A DNA stretch of 64,000 nt, from NCBI RefSeq assembly GCF_004354915.1, contig NZ_SMSI01000003.1, forward strand, positions 373,501-437,500, written 5' to 3'. Positions within the stretch are counted from its first letter, which is position 1. Each line of letters begins with the position of its first letter. The translations under genes were made by a program, and so were the position numbers. Source of the DNA: Pseudohoeflea suaedae (GTDB lineage: Bacteria; Pseudomonadota; Alphaproteobacteria; Rhizobiales; Rhizobiaceae). This document shows, piece after piece, positions 10,173-19,012 of this stretch. The notes beneath the pieces were generated by a model that saw only the letters and a program-made list of their open reading frames with translations, made no database searches and had not been told where the DNA came from.

Positions 10173-10178
10173 GGGATC

Positions 10179-10336
10179 ACGATCTGCGCTTCCCGACAGG
10201 ACACTCAATCCCCGGGGCCTTACTCGATCCTTAGGGAGCTGTCCCTGTCCGGGCTCGTGGGCCTGGACACACGGCGCCCACCTACATTGTAGGCATCCCG
10301 GGATCGTAAACGTTCATCGGTCGCCGTGGATCGTAC
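10179..10336 (+). ncRNA. ssrS: Candidate 6S RNA
   Basis: 6S RNA binds the housekeeping RNA polymerase holoenzyme by mimicking an open promoter. No family search was run; the call rests on structure, size and place. The 5' end ACGATC (10179-10184) pairs with GATCGT (10329-10334). Further in, CGATCC then GGGA pairs with TCCC then GGATCG. The apical GTGGGC/GCCCAC hairpin closes the top, and a small CCTAC/GTAGG hairpin sits on the 3' side of the central bubble, a recurrent 6S feature. The length of about 158 nucleotides is typical. It has a good promoter, a downstream terminator, and lies between zapA and the 5-formyl-THF cyclo-ligase gene, the usual 6S neighbourhood. Confidence 0.7.
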
Positions 10337-10376
10337 TCCAGCTTTCGCATAGCGTCCCTTTTCACGGGGATGAAAC

Positions 10377-10418
10377 CAGAAGGGCCGCCCGATCGATCGG
10401 ACGGCCCTTCTGCTTTTT
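10377..10418 (+). terminator. Rho-independent terminator downstream of 6S RNA
   Basis: A long inverted repeat (arms 10377-10387 and 10402-10412, with an inner CCGATC/GATCGG) followed by five Ts at 10414-10418 on the plus strand. The T run is on the plus side only, so it serves the rightward RNA and not the efflux gene that ends at 10437 on the minus strand, although the stem could also slow leftward transcription. Confidence 0.8.
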
Positions 10419-10436
10419 CTACCGGTCTTTACGCGG

Positions 10437-13400
10437 TCATTCGGCGGGTGCGGTTTCCGCACGGTTCGCATTCTCGCGGACCATCTTCCGGTTGAACAGA
10501 CGCTGGATGCCGACGAAGAACAGCGGCACGAAGACCACGCCCAGTATCGTCGCCGAGAGGGTGCCGCCGAAGACGGCAGAACCGACGGCGGTGCGGCCGC
10601 CCGAACCGGCACCCTTGGAGAGAACCAGCGGCAGGACACCGAGGGTGAAGGCCATCGAGGTCATGATGATCGGGCGGAAGCGCTGCCGGGCCGCTTCGGT
10701 GACCGCATGAATCAGGCTTTCGCCTTCCTCGAAGCGGTCGCGGGCGAACTCCACGATCAGGATGGCGTTCTTGCCTGTCAGTCCGATCACGGTCAGCAGG
10801 CCGACCTGGAAGAAGACACCGTTTTCGAAACCGCCCAGATGGGCTGCCAGGAGCGTGCCGAGGACACCGATAGGCATGGCGAGCATGACGGCGATCGGAA
10901 TGGCCCAGCTTTCGTAAAGGGCGGCGAGGCAGAGGAAGATGGCCGCCAGAGACAGCGCGTAGAGAAGCGGTGCCTGACCGCCCGATTCGCGTTCTTCAAG
11001 CGAGAGGCCGGTCCAGGAGAGGGAAAAACCGCCTGGAATCTGTGCGACCAGCCGTTCCATTTCGGCCATCGCCTCGCCGGTGGTCACGCCGGGAGCGGGA
11101 CTGCCCTGGATCTGCATGGCCGGAATGCCGTTGTAGCGGGTAAGCCCCTGCGGCCCGAACTGCCAGCTTTCCGAGGTGAAGTTGGCAAACGGGACGAGAT
11201 CGCCATTGGCATTCCGCACGCGCCATTTGCGCAGATCCGAAGGTGTGGCGCGCGATTCCGCCTCACCCTGTACATAGACCCGCTTGATGCGCCCGTGATC
11301 GTTGAAGTCGTTGACGTACTGGCCGGCCCAGGCAATCTGCAGCAGATTGCCCACATTGGTCGGCGAAACGCCCATGGCACCGGCGGCGCGCCAGTCGATG
11401 TCGAGATTGAACTGGGCCGCATCTTCCAGACCGGACGGTCGGGCAGAGCCGATCAGCGGGCTCTGGGCCGCCATGCCGAGCAGCTGGTTGCGCGCATCGA
11501 GCAGCTGTTCATGCGTCTGGTTGCCCTGGGCCTGCAGGTAGAAGTCGAAGCCCGAGACGTTGCCGAGTTCCACCACCGCGGGCGGAACCACGGGGAAGAC
11601 CATGGCGTCACGGATTTGCGAGAAGGCGCCGAAGGCGCGTCCCGCCACGGCCTGAACGCTCTGGTCCGGACGCGGGCGTTCTTCCCAGTCCTTCATCCGC
11701 ACGAAGGCGAGACCCATGTTCTGACCCTGTCCGGAGAAGGAAAAGCCGACGACGCCGAAGGTCGATTCGACGTTCTCCGCCTCGGCATTATGGAAGTGGT
11801 CCTCCACCTGCTTGACGACCTCGAGCGTGCGCTCGGCCGTGGCACCCGTCGGCGCCTGGATGAGCGTCAGCATGATGCCCTGGTCCTCATCCGGCAGGAA
11901 GCCGGTGGGCGTCTGCATGAAGAGCCACACGACCGCGCCGCCGAGCGCGAGGTAGAGCACGCCGACGCGCAAGGGGCGGCGGACGACATAGCCCACGGTG
12001 CTGCCGTAGCCGCCCGTCACCTTGTCGAAGAAGCGGTTGAAGTAGCCGAAAGGCCCGCGCTTGGTATGGGAGGCATCCTTGGTGCGCAGAAGGGTGGCGC
12101 AGAGTGCGGGCGTCAGGGTCAGCGCGACGACCACCGAGAGCAGCATTGCCGACACGATGGTGATGGAGAACTGGCGATAGATCACCCCGGTCGAGCCGCC
12201 GAAGAAGGCCATGGGAACGAACACTGCGGACAGGACGAGCGCGATGCCGATCAGGGCGCCGGTGATCTGGCTCATCGACTTGCGCGTCGCCTCGCGCGGC
12301 GAAAGTCCCTCTTCCTCGATGATGCGCTCGACGTTCTCGACGACAACGATGGCGTCATCGACCAGGAGGCCGATGGCGAGCACCATGGCCAGCATGGTCA
12401 GTGTGTTGATCGTGAAGCCGAAAAGCGCGAGCACGCCGAATGTGCCGAGAATGACGACCGGCACGGCAAAGGTCGGGATCAGGGTGGCGCGGATGTTCTG
12501 CAGGAACAGAAGCATCACGAGGAAGACCAGCACGATCGCCTCGATGAGCGTCTTGACCACCTCGTCGATCGAGATCTGCACGAAGGGCGTGGTGTCATAG
12601 GGAATGACGTAGCTCACGCCTTCGGGAAAGTACTGCTCGAATTCGCTGATCCTGGCCTTGACCAGCTCGGCGGTATCGAGCGCGTTGGCGCCGGCGGCGA
12701 GCTGGATGGCCATGCCCGAGGAAGGTTTGCCGTCGAAACGGGCGATGGTCGAGTAGTTTTCCGCGCCGATCTCGACGCGGGCCACGTCCCGCAGCAGGAC
12801 CAGGCCGCCGTCGGCCTCGGCCCGAAGGACGATGTTGCGGAAATCATCCGGCGTCGAAAGGAGCGATTGCGCCGTGATCGTCGCGTTGAGCTGCTGACCC
12901 TCGACAGCCGGCAGAGTGCCGAATGCGCCGGCTGAAATCTGCGCGTTCTGTGCCGAAACGGCGGAAACGACATCCGACGGCGTCATTTCGAAGGCGGAGA
13001 GCTTGGCCGGATCGAGCCAGATGCGCATGGCGTACTGTGCGCCGAAGACCTGTACGCCGCCGACGCCCTCGATACGGCTGAAAGTGTCGACGAGGTTGGA
13101 GTTCATGTAGTCGGACAGGTCGGCCTGGTCGAGCTTTCCGTCCTCGGAGATCAGTGCGATCACCATCATGAAGGATGAGGAGGACTTCTGCACGCGCACG
13201 CCCTGGCGCTGGACCGTTTCAGGCAGCAGCGACGTCGCCTGGGCCAGCTTGTTCTGCACCTGGACCTGCGCGGTATCGGGATCGGTGCCGGTCTCGAAGG
13301 TCAGGGTGATCGAGGCGGTGCCGGCGGAGGTGGAGCTCGAGGACATGTAGCGCATGCCGTCGAGGCCGGTCATCTGCTGTTCGATGATCTGGGTGACCGT

Positions 13401-13577
13401 GTTTGCGACCGTCTCGGCGGATGCGCCGGGATAGGTCGCCGAAATGGTGACCGACGGCGGTGCGATCTCGGGATACTGGGCGATCGGAAGGGTGAGGATC
13501 GACAGGAGGCCGATCCCCATGATGAGGATCGAGATGACCCATGCAAAGACGGGCCTGTCTATGAAATAACGCGCCAT
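10437..13577 (-). CDS. RND multidrug efflux permease (AcrB/HAE-1 type)
   Basis: Inner-membrane proton-driven pump of the hydrophobe/amphiphile efflux RND family, 1046 residues as usual. It begins [13 protein letters not shown], the classic N-terminus of the family. The proton-relay aspartates lie in [14 protein letters not shown], and the partner lysine in the second half lies in [11 protein letters not shown]. Two large periplasmic loops and about 12 membrane segments are apparent. It is 23 bases downstream of the adaptor gene and cotranscribed with it; a TetR gene is divergent. No outer-membrane TolC-like gene is present, so it must borrow one. It is most like BepE/AmeB-type pumps of rhizobia and Brucella; substrates cannot be read from sequence. 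Confidence 0.96.
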   Translation of the reverse strand: MARYFIDRPVFAWVISILIMGIGLLSILTLPIAQYPEIAPPSVTISATYPGASAETVANTVTQIIEQQMTGLDGMRYMSSSSTSAGTASITLTFETGTDPDTAQVQVQNKLAQATSLLPETVQRQGVRVQKSSSSFMMVIALISEDGKLDQADLSDYMNSNLVDTFSRIEGVGGVQVFGAQYAMRIWLDPAKLSAFEMTPSDVVSAVSAQNAQISAGAFGTLPAVEGQQLNATITAQSLLSTPDDFRNIVLRAEADGGLVLLRDVARVEIGAENYSTIARFDGKPSSGMAIQLAAGANALDTAELVKARISEFEQYFPEGVSYVIPYDTTPFVQISIDEVVKTLIEAIVLVFLVMLLFLQNIRATLIPTFAVPVVILGTFGVLALFGFTINTLTMLAMVLAIGLLVDDAIVVVENVERIIEEEGLSPREATRKSMSQITGALIGIALVLSAVFVPMAFFGGSTGVIYRQFSITIVSAMLLSVVVALTLTPALCATLLRTKDASHTKRGPFGYFNRFFDKVTGGYGSTVGYVVRRPLRVGVLYLALGGAVVWLFMQTPTGFLPDEDQGIMLTLIQAPTGATAERTLEVVKQVEDHFHNAEAENVESTFGVVGFSFSGQGQNMGLAFVRMKDWEERPRPDQSVQAVAGRAFGAFSQIRDAMVFPVVPPAVVELGNVSGFDFYLQAQGNQTHEQLLDARNQLLGMAAQSPLIGSARPSGLEDAAQFNLDIDWRAAGAMGVSPTNVGNLLQIAWAGQYVNDFNDHGRIKRVYVQGEAESRATPSDLRKWRVRNANGDLVPFANFTSESWQFGPQGLTRYNGIPAMQIQGSPAPGVTTGEAMAEMERLVAQIPGGFSLSWTGLSLEERESGGQAPLLYALSLAAIFLCLAALYESWAIPIAVMLAMPIGVLGTLLAAHLGGFENGVFFQVGLLTVIGLTGKNAILIVEFARDRFEEGESLIHAVTEAARQRFRPIIMTSMAFTLGVLPLVLSKGAGSGGRTAVGSAVFGGTLSATILGVVFVPLFFVGIQRLFNRKMVRENANRAETAPAE

Positions 13578-13600
13578 TGTGCTGCTCCGGCTCTTTCAGT

Positions 13601-14791
13601 TCACTCGGCGGCGGCGGATTTGTCCGCGGCAGCCTGTTCCGGTTCGGCCGGAGCTCCGGTTTCGGCGGTGCGCTCTTCCGGGGTGACGGTCGCGCCGGGG
13701 GCAATCTTCTGCAGGCCCGCGACGATGAGCTTGTCGCCGGCCGAAAGTCCGTCGGTGACAACCCAGCTGCTGCCCTGGTCGCGCCGGATGGTCAGCTGGC
13801 GCTGTTCGACCTTGTTCTCGGCATTGACGATCATGGCGACCGGCTGGCCGCGGCGGTCGCGGCTGACGCCTTCCTGGGGCACGAGGATCGCATTCTCGAG
13901 AACGCCCTGGGGCATTTCGACCTGCACATACATGCCCGGCAGAAGAAGCTGGTCGGGATTGGGGAATTCGAGACGCAGCACCACCACGCCGGTGAGCTCG
14001 TTCACGTACGGCTCGGCGGCGGACAATTTGCCCGTCTGTTCGTATTCGCTGCCATCGGCGAGATGAAGCGTGACGGTTTCGTCGATGTTGTTGTCCTCGT
14101 ATCCGCCGCCGTTGCGGCGCCAGGACAGGATCTCCGCCGACGACTGGGTGACGTCGACATAGACGGGGTCGAGCGCACGTATGGTGGTGAGCGCGGTGCC
14201 CTGGCCGGACGTGACCAGCGCGCCTTGCGTAACCTGGCTGAAACCCGCTGTTCCATCGAGCGGAGCACGGATCGTGGTGCGTTCGAGATCGATTTCGGCG
14301 GACAGCTTGTTGGCTTCGGCGACCTGCACGGCGGCGGCTGCCGTCTGACGGGCGGAATTGGCGCTGTCAACTTCCTGCTGCGACACCACGGACCGATCGA
14401 GGAGAGCCTTCTGGCGATCCGCCTCGCGCTCGGCATTTTCCAATGTGGCCTCTGCCTGTGCGAGGGCTGCCCGGGCCGCTGCGACCGACGCCTCGTAACT
14501 TGCCGCGTCGATCTTGTAGAGAACGTCACCCTTCTTGACCGCCGAACCTTCCTCGAACAGCCGCTCGGTGATGATGCCGGACACCTGGGGGCGAACCTCT
14601 GCGGTGCGCGATGCGGCCACGCGGCCGGGAAGGTTGGACGTCAGGGTGGTATCCTGGGCTTTCAGCGTGACGACGGTCACGGCCTGCGGCGGCTGCTCGC
14701 CACCTGCCTGCTGGGCGCCGGCCGGAGAGGAGACGACGAAAGTGGCTATGGCGACGGCGGCAAGCCGCGCGGAAAGGGGGCGAATATGCAT
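13601..14791 (-). CDS. RND efflux periplasmic adaptor (membrane fusion protein)
   Basis: The periplasmic adaptor that joins the RND pump to an outer-membrane channel; 396 residues. A signal peptide (about 1-26, ending S-P-A-G-A-Q) lacks a lipobox cysteine, so unlike AcrA it is probably not a lipoprotein. A lipoyl half-motif lies near residues 60-95 (V-S-G-I-I-T-E-R-L-F-E-E-G), then an alanine-rich alpha-hairpin (~95-165), the second lipoyl half, a beta-barrel domain and a membrane-proximal domain. The C-terminus is a low-complexity Ala/Glu/Pro tail. It is first in the efflux operon and its promoter faces the divergent TetR gene. Confidence 0.93.
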   Translation of the reverse strand: MHIRPLSARLAAVAIATFVVSSPAGAQQAGGEQPPQAVTVVTLKAQDTTLTSNLPGRVAASRTAEVRPQVSGIITERLFEEGSAVKKGDVLYKIDAASYEASVAAARAALAQAEATLENAEREADRQKALLDRSVVSQQEVDSANSARQTAAAAVQVAEANKLSAEIDLERTTIRAPLDGTAGFSQVTQGALVTSGQGTALTTIRALDPVYVDVTQSSAEILSWRRNGGGYEDNNIDETVTLHLADGSEYEQTGKLSAAEPYVNELTGVVVLRLEFPNPDQLLLPGMYVQVEMPQGVLENAILVPQEGVSRDRRGQPVAMIVNAENKVEQRQLTIRRDQGSSWVVTDGLSAGDKLIVAGLQKIAPGATVTPEERTAETGAPAEPEQAAADKSAAAE

Positions 14792-14857
14792 TATGGAGCT
14801 CCGGGAGGGCGGGAGATTTCTGAAATTTGTCGCTTATCACTAAGAAAACGGGGTAGT

Positions 14858-14884
14858 TTTGTAAAGCGATTTGTGCGATGCAAA
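14858..14884. promoter_or_regulatory. Possible TetR operator in the efflux/tetR divergent region
   Basis: The 121-base region between the adaptor and TetR genes is AT-rich. It contains an imperfect inverted repeat with outer arms TTTG (14858-14861) and CAAA (14881-14884) and weakly matching inner arms (7 of 11 positions). Position and symmetry fit an autoregulatory operator shared by both promoters, but the match is modest. Confidence 0.3.
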
Positions 14885-14912
14885 CTGAGAACGGGAGGTA
14901 GAAAATCTTACC

Positions 14913-15584
14913 ATGAATCGCAAACATCCATGCTGTGCCGAAGGGTCTGTCCGGAAAGGGCGGCCCGTCCAGATGGAAGCCGGAGAGCGTCGGGACCTGA
15001 TCCTCGATGCGGTGGAGACGTTCATGGTCGAGTGCGGGCTGGCGCGTACCAGCATGGATGCAGTCGCCAAGCGCGCCGGAATGTCGAAGCGAACGGTTTA
15101 CGAGGTGTTCGACAGCCGGGAAACCCTCTTTTCGGAATGTCTGGTGCGCCGCTCCCAGCTCATGCTTGAGCCGTTGACCCCGGCACAGAAGGCGCTGTCG
15201 CTTGCAGAACGGCTCGACGGGCTCTTTACCTTCAATCTGTCGCGGACGTCGGCCCGTCAGTCGGTCGAGATGCTTCGGTCGGTGATCTCCTCGGCGCGCG
15301 AATATCCTTCGCTCGGACGGCAGATTCATCTCGTCTGCATGGGACGTCTCTACGACATGGTGGAGAACGAACTGGTGGTGGAGATCAGGCGCGGCGCGCT
15401 TGCGCTGAAAGTGCCGGATGCCCGTATCCATGCCGTACTTCTGACCGACATGGCCCTCGAGAGCCCGCTGCGGCTCCTGCTCGATCCGGATGCAACCCTG
15501 GAGGATACGCAGGACAAGGCGGCGCGGCGGAAGCTGGCCATCTCGATTTTCCTCAAGGGTGTCGGGGCGCGCCCTCACGAGTGA
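14913..15584 (+). CDS. TetR family regulator of the efflux operon
   Basis: A 223-residue TetR-type repressor. The N-terminal HTH (about residues 28-75) shows R-R-D-L-I-L-D-A-V-E-T-F, then T-S-M-D-A-V-A-K-R-A-G-M-S-K-R-T-V-Y and F-D-S-R-E-T-L-F. The C-terminal ligand domain resembles the AcrR/BepR-like group. It is transcribed divergently from the RND operon over a 121-base gap, the standard arrangement for a local repressor. GGAGG at 14894-14898 is somewhat far from the ATG at 14913; a Met at residue 21 (M-E-A-G-E-R-R) is another possible start. Confidence 0.88.
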   Translation: MNRKHPCCAEGSVRKGRPVQMEAGERRDLILDAVETFMVECGLARTSMDAVAKRAGMSKRTVYEVFDSRETLFSECLVRRSQLMLEPLTPAQKALSLAERLDGLFTFNLSRTSARQSVEMLRSVISSAREYPSLGRQIHLVCMGRLYDMVENELVVEIRRGALALKVPDARIHAVLLTDMALESPLRLLLDPDATLEDTQDKAARRKLAISIFLKGVGARPHE

Positions 15585-15686
15585 CAGGGGGCATGGGGAT
15601 TTCTTGCCCCGGTCCGATCCGGTTCAAACATTGACAGCCCGGGCTTTGCGTCGCACATCTCCGCTGTACGGATGTGGAGAGACGTC

Positions 15687-16274
15687 ATGCCGGATGGCGG
15701 CAAGGCCGGGAAGAACCAATTGCGCAAAACTGCGCTGGCGCGCCGCGACGCTCTGCCGATATCGCAGCGCATCGAGAAAAGCCTCGCCATGGCGGATGCC
15801 GCCGGCCGGATTTCCTTCGATCCCGGCACGGTGATTTCCGGCTTTCTTCCCATTCGGTCCGAGCCTGACCTCCGGCCGCTGATGGCAGCTCTTCGCGATC
15901 GGGGCGCGCGGCTTTGCCTGCCTGTCGTCCTCGATCGCGAGACGATCGTCTTCCGCGATTTCGTGCGTGGTGAGGGGCTGGTCGATACCGGTTTCGGCAC
16001 CGTCGGCCCGGGGGAAGGCGCGGAGGTGCTCGATCCGGACATCATGCTGATGCCGCTCGCCGGGTTCGATGCGGCGGGCAACCGGCTCGGATATGGCGCC
16101 GGACACTACGACCGCGCGATCGCCCGCCTCCGCGTGCGGAGCAAGAGCGTCAGGCTGATCGGAACGGCATTCGAAACCCAGTTCGTCGAGGCCATTCCCG
16201 CCGAAGATCATGACGTTCCGCTCGACGAATTGATCACCGAGACAGGTTTGCGTTCCTTTTCCACACGCGTATAG
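15687..16274 (+). CDS. fthC: 5-formyltetrahydrofolate cyclo-ligase
   Basis: Converts 5-formyl-THF to 5,10-methenyl-THF with ATP; 195 residues. Family motifs are K-N-Q-L-R-K near the N-terminus, G-F-L-P-I-R-S-E-P-D, and the C-terminal M-P-L-A-G-F-D with R-L-G-Y-G-A-G-H-Y-D-R. The ATG at 15687 is preceded by GGAGAG at 15676-15681; the ATG five codons upstream would have that site inside the reading frame, so I prefer 15687. In rhizobia this gene usually follows zapA and 6S RNA. Here the efflux operon and its regulator lie between. The phosphoesterase gene follows after 29 bases and is probably cotranscribed. Confidence 0.93.
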   Translation: MPDGGKAGKNQLRKTALARRDALPISQRIEKSLAMADAAGRISFDPGTVISGFLPIRSEPDLRPLMAALRDRGARLCLPVVLDRETIVFRDFVRGEGLVDTGFGTVGPGEGAEVLDPDIMLMPLAGFDAAGNRLGYGAGHYDRAIARLRVRSKSVRLIGTAFETQFVEAIPAEDHDVPLDELITETGLRSFSTRV

Positions 16275-16303
16275 AGACTCCCCTAAAAAGGTTAGGACGA
16301 GAC

Positions 16304-17128
16304 ATGAGACTTCTGTTTCTGGGCGACATGGTCGGCCGCTCGGGCCGCAACGCGGTCTTCGACAAGCTTCCGGGGCTGATCAAGGATCTCAAGCTCGATT
16401 TCGTGATCGTCAACGGCGAGAACGCCGCGGGCGGCTTCGGAATTACCGAGGACATCTTCAAGCAGACGATCGAGGCCGGCGCCGACGTGGTGACGACCGG
16501 AAACCATGTCTTCGACCAGCGCGAGGCGCTGTCCTTTGCCGAACGCTACGACACATTCCTGCGCCCGGCGAACTTTCCTGCCGGGACGCCGGGACGCGGA
16601 TCCAACCTGATTACCGCCCGCAACGGCGCGCGCATTCTGGTTGCCAACATCATGGGGCGTGTCTTCATGCATCCCGATCTCGACGATCCCTTCGGCTGCG
16701 GCGAGAAAATCCTCGACGCCTGTCCGCTCGGCGAGCAGGCCGATGCCGTCGTCTTCGATTTCCATGCCGAGGCGACGTCCGAGAAGATCTGTTTCGCGCA
16801 TTTCGTCGACGGACGGGCGAGCTTCGTCGTCGGTACGCATACCCATGTTCCAACCGCCGATGCGATGATCCTGAACGGCGGGACTGCCTACATGTCGGAT
16901 GCGGGCATGTGCGGCGACTACGATTCCTCGCTCGGCATGGACAAGGAAGAGCCGCTCAACCGGTTTATCACCCGTCTTGCCAAGGGCAAGTTCGAGGCCG
17001 CCAACGGCCCGGCCACCATCTGCGGTGTCGGTGTGGACATCTCCGACCGCACCGGGTTGGCCGAAAAGATCGCGCCGCTCAGGATCGGTCCGCGTCTGGG
17101 CGAGACCATCCCCGAATTCTGGAACTAG
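16304..17128 (+). CDS. YmdB/TIGR00282-type metallophosphoesterase
   Basis: A 274-residue cytoplasmic metallophosphoesterase of the YmdB-like family, whose members hydrolyse 2',3'-cyclic mononucleotides. The metal motifs are clear: G-D-M-V-G near residue 7, V-N-G-E-N-A at about 36-41, T-T-G-N-H-V-F-D at about 65-72, and a late V-G-T-H-T-H-V-P-T-A-D. Length is normal. It follows fthC by 29 bases. Its stop codon shares the tetranucleotide CTAG with the stop of the convergent MBL-fold gene. Confidence 0.92.
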   Translation: MRLLFLGDMVGRSGRNAVFDKLPGLIKDLKLDFVIVNGENAAGGFGITEDIFKQTIEAGADVVTTGNHVFDQREALSFAERYDTFLRPANFPAGTPGRGSNLITARNGARILVANIMGRVFMHPDLDDPFGCGEKILDACPLGEQADAVVFDFHAEATSEKICFAHFVDGRASFVVGTHTHVPTADAMILNGGTAYMSDAGMCGDYDSSLGMDKEEPLNRFITRLAKGKFEAANGPATICGVGVDISDRTGLAEKIAPLRIGPRLGETIPEFWN

Positions 17129-17961
17129 ACGCCCTGCAGCACCACGATCGTCGGACGGCGGGGTAGGCTTTTCAGCGACACGGCAAAGCCGTCGTCCAGC
17201 CTATAGTCGGTGGTGAAACCCTCACCCATCATCGTGATGAAATCCGAAAGCGGTCGTCCCCGCCGGTGCATGGGAAGCACGATCGAGGTATGGAGCCGCT
17301 TGAGGATGTCCGTCATGGCGGAATGGCTCAGCGTCAGTCCGCCGTCGACGGGGACCATGACGATGTCGAGCCGCCCGATTTGTGCATAATGGGTGTCCTC
17401 GAGCGGATGATGCAGGTGGCCGAGATGGCCGATGCAGAGATCGGCAACCTCGAATATGAAGATCGAATTGGCGTCCGCCTCCATCGCGCCATAGGCGCGG
17501 ATGTCGGTGGTGACGTTGCGGATATAGACGTCGTCCACCACGAGATCGTGATCGGCGGGCCGGGCCTCCGATCCCCATCCGGGCAGGACATGTTCGATCC
17601 CCTCGTCGGGCGTCAGGGTGAAGTGGCTCGAATGGGCCTTGTTCATCGTGGCGACGCGGGGAATGTATCCGCCGCTGGACCAGTCGCTGTAATCGGTGGC
17701 GATCGTCACGCCGGCGGGTGTGGTGATCACATAGGTGGAGTGTCCCGCATAGCGGATATGGACCTCGCCGGAGCCGGCAGCTTTTCGTACGGGAAGCGGC
17801 GCGTCGGGGGAGAGATCCGCATAGGTCGCACCGGGAAGGGCCCGGGCCAGCGCCATGCACTGGCTTACCGGCGCAACGGCATCCTGCGCGCGCGCGGTCC
17901 CGCCCTGTACAAGTGTGAAGAAGGCGGTTGCGGTGATCGCGGTTGAAAGGAGGGCATGCAT
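17125..17961 (-). CDS. Exported MBL-fold metallo-hydrolase-like protein
   Basis: A 278-residue protein with a signal peptide (about 1-25, ending T-A-R-A-Q) and a metallo-beta-lactamase-like fold of the UlaG/RomA-like group (Y-A-G-H-S-T-Y-V-I, then A-T-D-Y-S-D-W, L-G-H-L-H-H-P-L, and V-P-V-D-G-G). The usual H-x-H-x-D-H motif is not intact: the equivalent segment reads M-N-K-A-H-S-S-H-F. Metal binding may therefore differ, and the substrate is unknown. It is convergent with the phosphoesterase gene and overlaps it by four bases through a shared CTAG. Confidence 0.8.
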   Translation of the reverse strand: MHALLSTAITATAFFTLVQGGTARAQDAVAPVSQCMALARALPGATYADLSPDAPLPVRKAAGSGEVHIRYAGHSTYVITTPAGVTIATDYSDWSSGGYIPRVATMNKAHSSHFTLTPDEGIEHVLPGWGSEARPADHDLVVDDVYIRNVTTDIRAYGAMEADANSIFIFEVADLCIGHLGHLHHPLEDTHYAQIGRLDIVMVPVDGGLTLSHSAMTDILKRLHTSIVLPMHRRGRPLSDFITMMGEGFTTDYRLDDGFAVSLKSLPRRPTIVVLQGV

Positions 17962-18171
17962 GGCGTGTCTCCCGAACCTGGTCCATCGACCGTTGTGTGC
18001 AGGATAGCAAGGGCTGCCCCCGCGTAAAGCGTGGCAAGCGCGATCTCACCTCGTTGTGATCGGCGCCGGTTTGTGGTCGTCGCGCGAAGCTCTTCCGCCG
18101 CCCTTCTGGACGAATGGCGGCAAGGCGCTTATAAGGCGGGCCGATTGCAAAACGAGACCATCGGGACCGAC

Positions 18172-18918
18172 ATGGCAGGCCATTCACAATTCAAGAACAT
18201 CATGCACCGCAAGGGCCGGCAGGACGCCGTGCGGTCGAAGATCTTCTCCAAGCTGGCGCGCGAAATCACCGTCGCTGCCAAGATGGGGGCCCCGGACCCG
18301 GACATGAATCCGCGCCTGCGTCTGGCCATCCAGAACGCCAAGGCGCAGTCCATGCCGAAGGACAATATCCAGCGCGCCATCTCCAAGGCTGCCGGCAATG
18401 ACGGCGAAAACTACGACGAAGTGCGTTACGAGGGCTACGGTCCGGGTGGCGTGGCCGTCATCGTCGAGGCGCTGACCGACAACCGCAACCGCACCGCATC
18501 CAACGTCCGCGCCGCCTTCACCAAGTCCGGCGGAGCGCTCGGTGAAACCGGCTCGGTGGGCTTCATGTTCGACCGCGTCGGCGAGATCGTCTATGCCGTC
18601 GACAAGGGGAGCGCCGACGAGATGATGGAAGCGGCGATCATGGCCGGCGCCGAGGATGTGCAGAGCGACGACGAAGGTCACACGATCATCTGCGCCTTCG
18701 AGGATATCGGCGACGTCTCCAAGGCGCTCGAGGAGCAGCTCGGGGAAGCCGAATCCGTCCGCGCCATCTGGAAGCCCCAGACGACCACGCCGGTCGATGA
18801 GGAAAAGGCTGCTTCCGTTCTGCGTCTCATCAGCGTCCTTGACGACGATGACGACGTGCAGAATGTCTACGCCAATTTCGAGGTCGATGAGGAAACCATG
18901 GCCAAGCTTTCGGCCTGA
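18172..18918 (+). CDS. yebC: YebC/PmpR family protein
   Basis: A 248-residue member of the YebC/TACO1 family, historically called transcriptional regulators and linked in recent work to translation of difficult sequences such as proline runs. The N-terminus [14 protein letters not shown] is diagnostic and fixes the start at 18172; an upstream in-frame extension is not conserved. Other hallmarks are [20 protein letters not shown] and the acidic C-terminus. Single gene with a strong terminator 23 bases after its stop. Confidence 0.96.
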   Translation: MAGHSQFKNIMHRKGRQDAVRSKIFSKLAREITVAAKMGAPDPDMNPRLRLAIQNAKAQSMPKDNIQRAISKAAGNDGENYDEVRYEGYGPGGVAVIVEALTDNRNRTASNVRAAFTKSGGALGETGSVGFMFDRVGEIVYAVDKGSADEMMEAAIMAGAEDVQSDDEGHTIICAFEDIGDVSKALEEQLGEAESVRAIWKPQTTTPVDEEKAASVLRLISVLDDDDDVQNVYANFEVDEETMAKLSA

Positions 18919-18940
18919 TCTTTCCGACTTCGTCTTGCAG

Positions 18941-18974
18941 AAAAGCCGCCGGCGCGATCCGGCGGCTTTTTCTT
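18941..18974 (+). terminator. Terminator of yebC
   Basis: A perfect 12-bp stem (18941-18952 with 18959-18970, arm AAAAGCCGCCGG), a six-base loop and a T-rich tail. It can act in both directions, because the A run on the left gives Ts on the minus strand as well. Confidence 0.88.
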
Positions 18975-19012
18975 TTCCGGTGAGCCGGCGAAAGCGGCAT
19001 CGGCAGCGTGTG

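Noticed and set aside
10707..12935. 742-codon plus-strand open frame opposite the RND permease
   Set aside because: His/Asp/Arg-rich antisense translation with no family motif; a shadow of codon bias in the pump gene.
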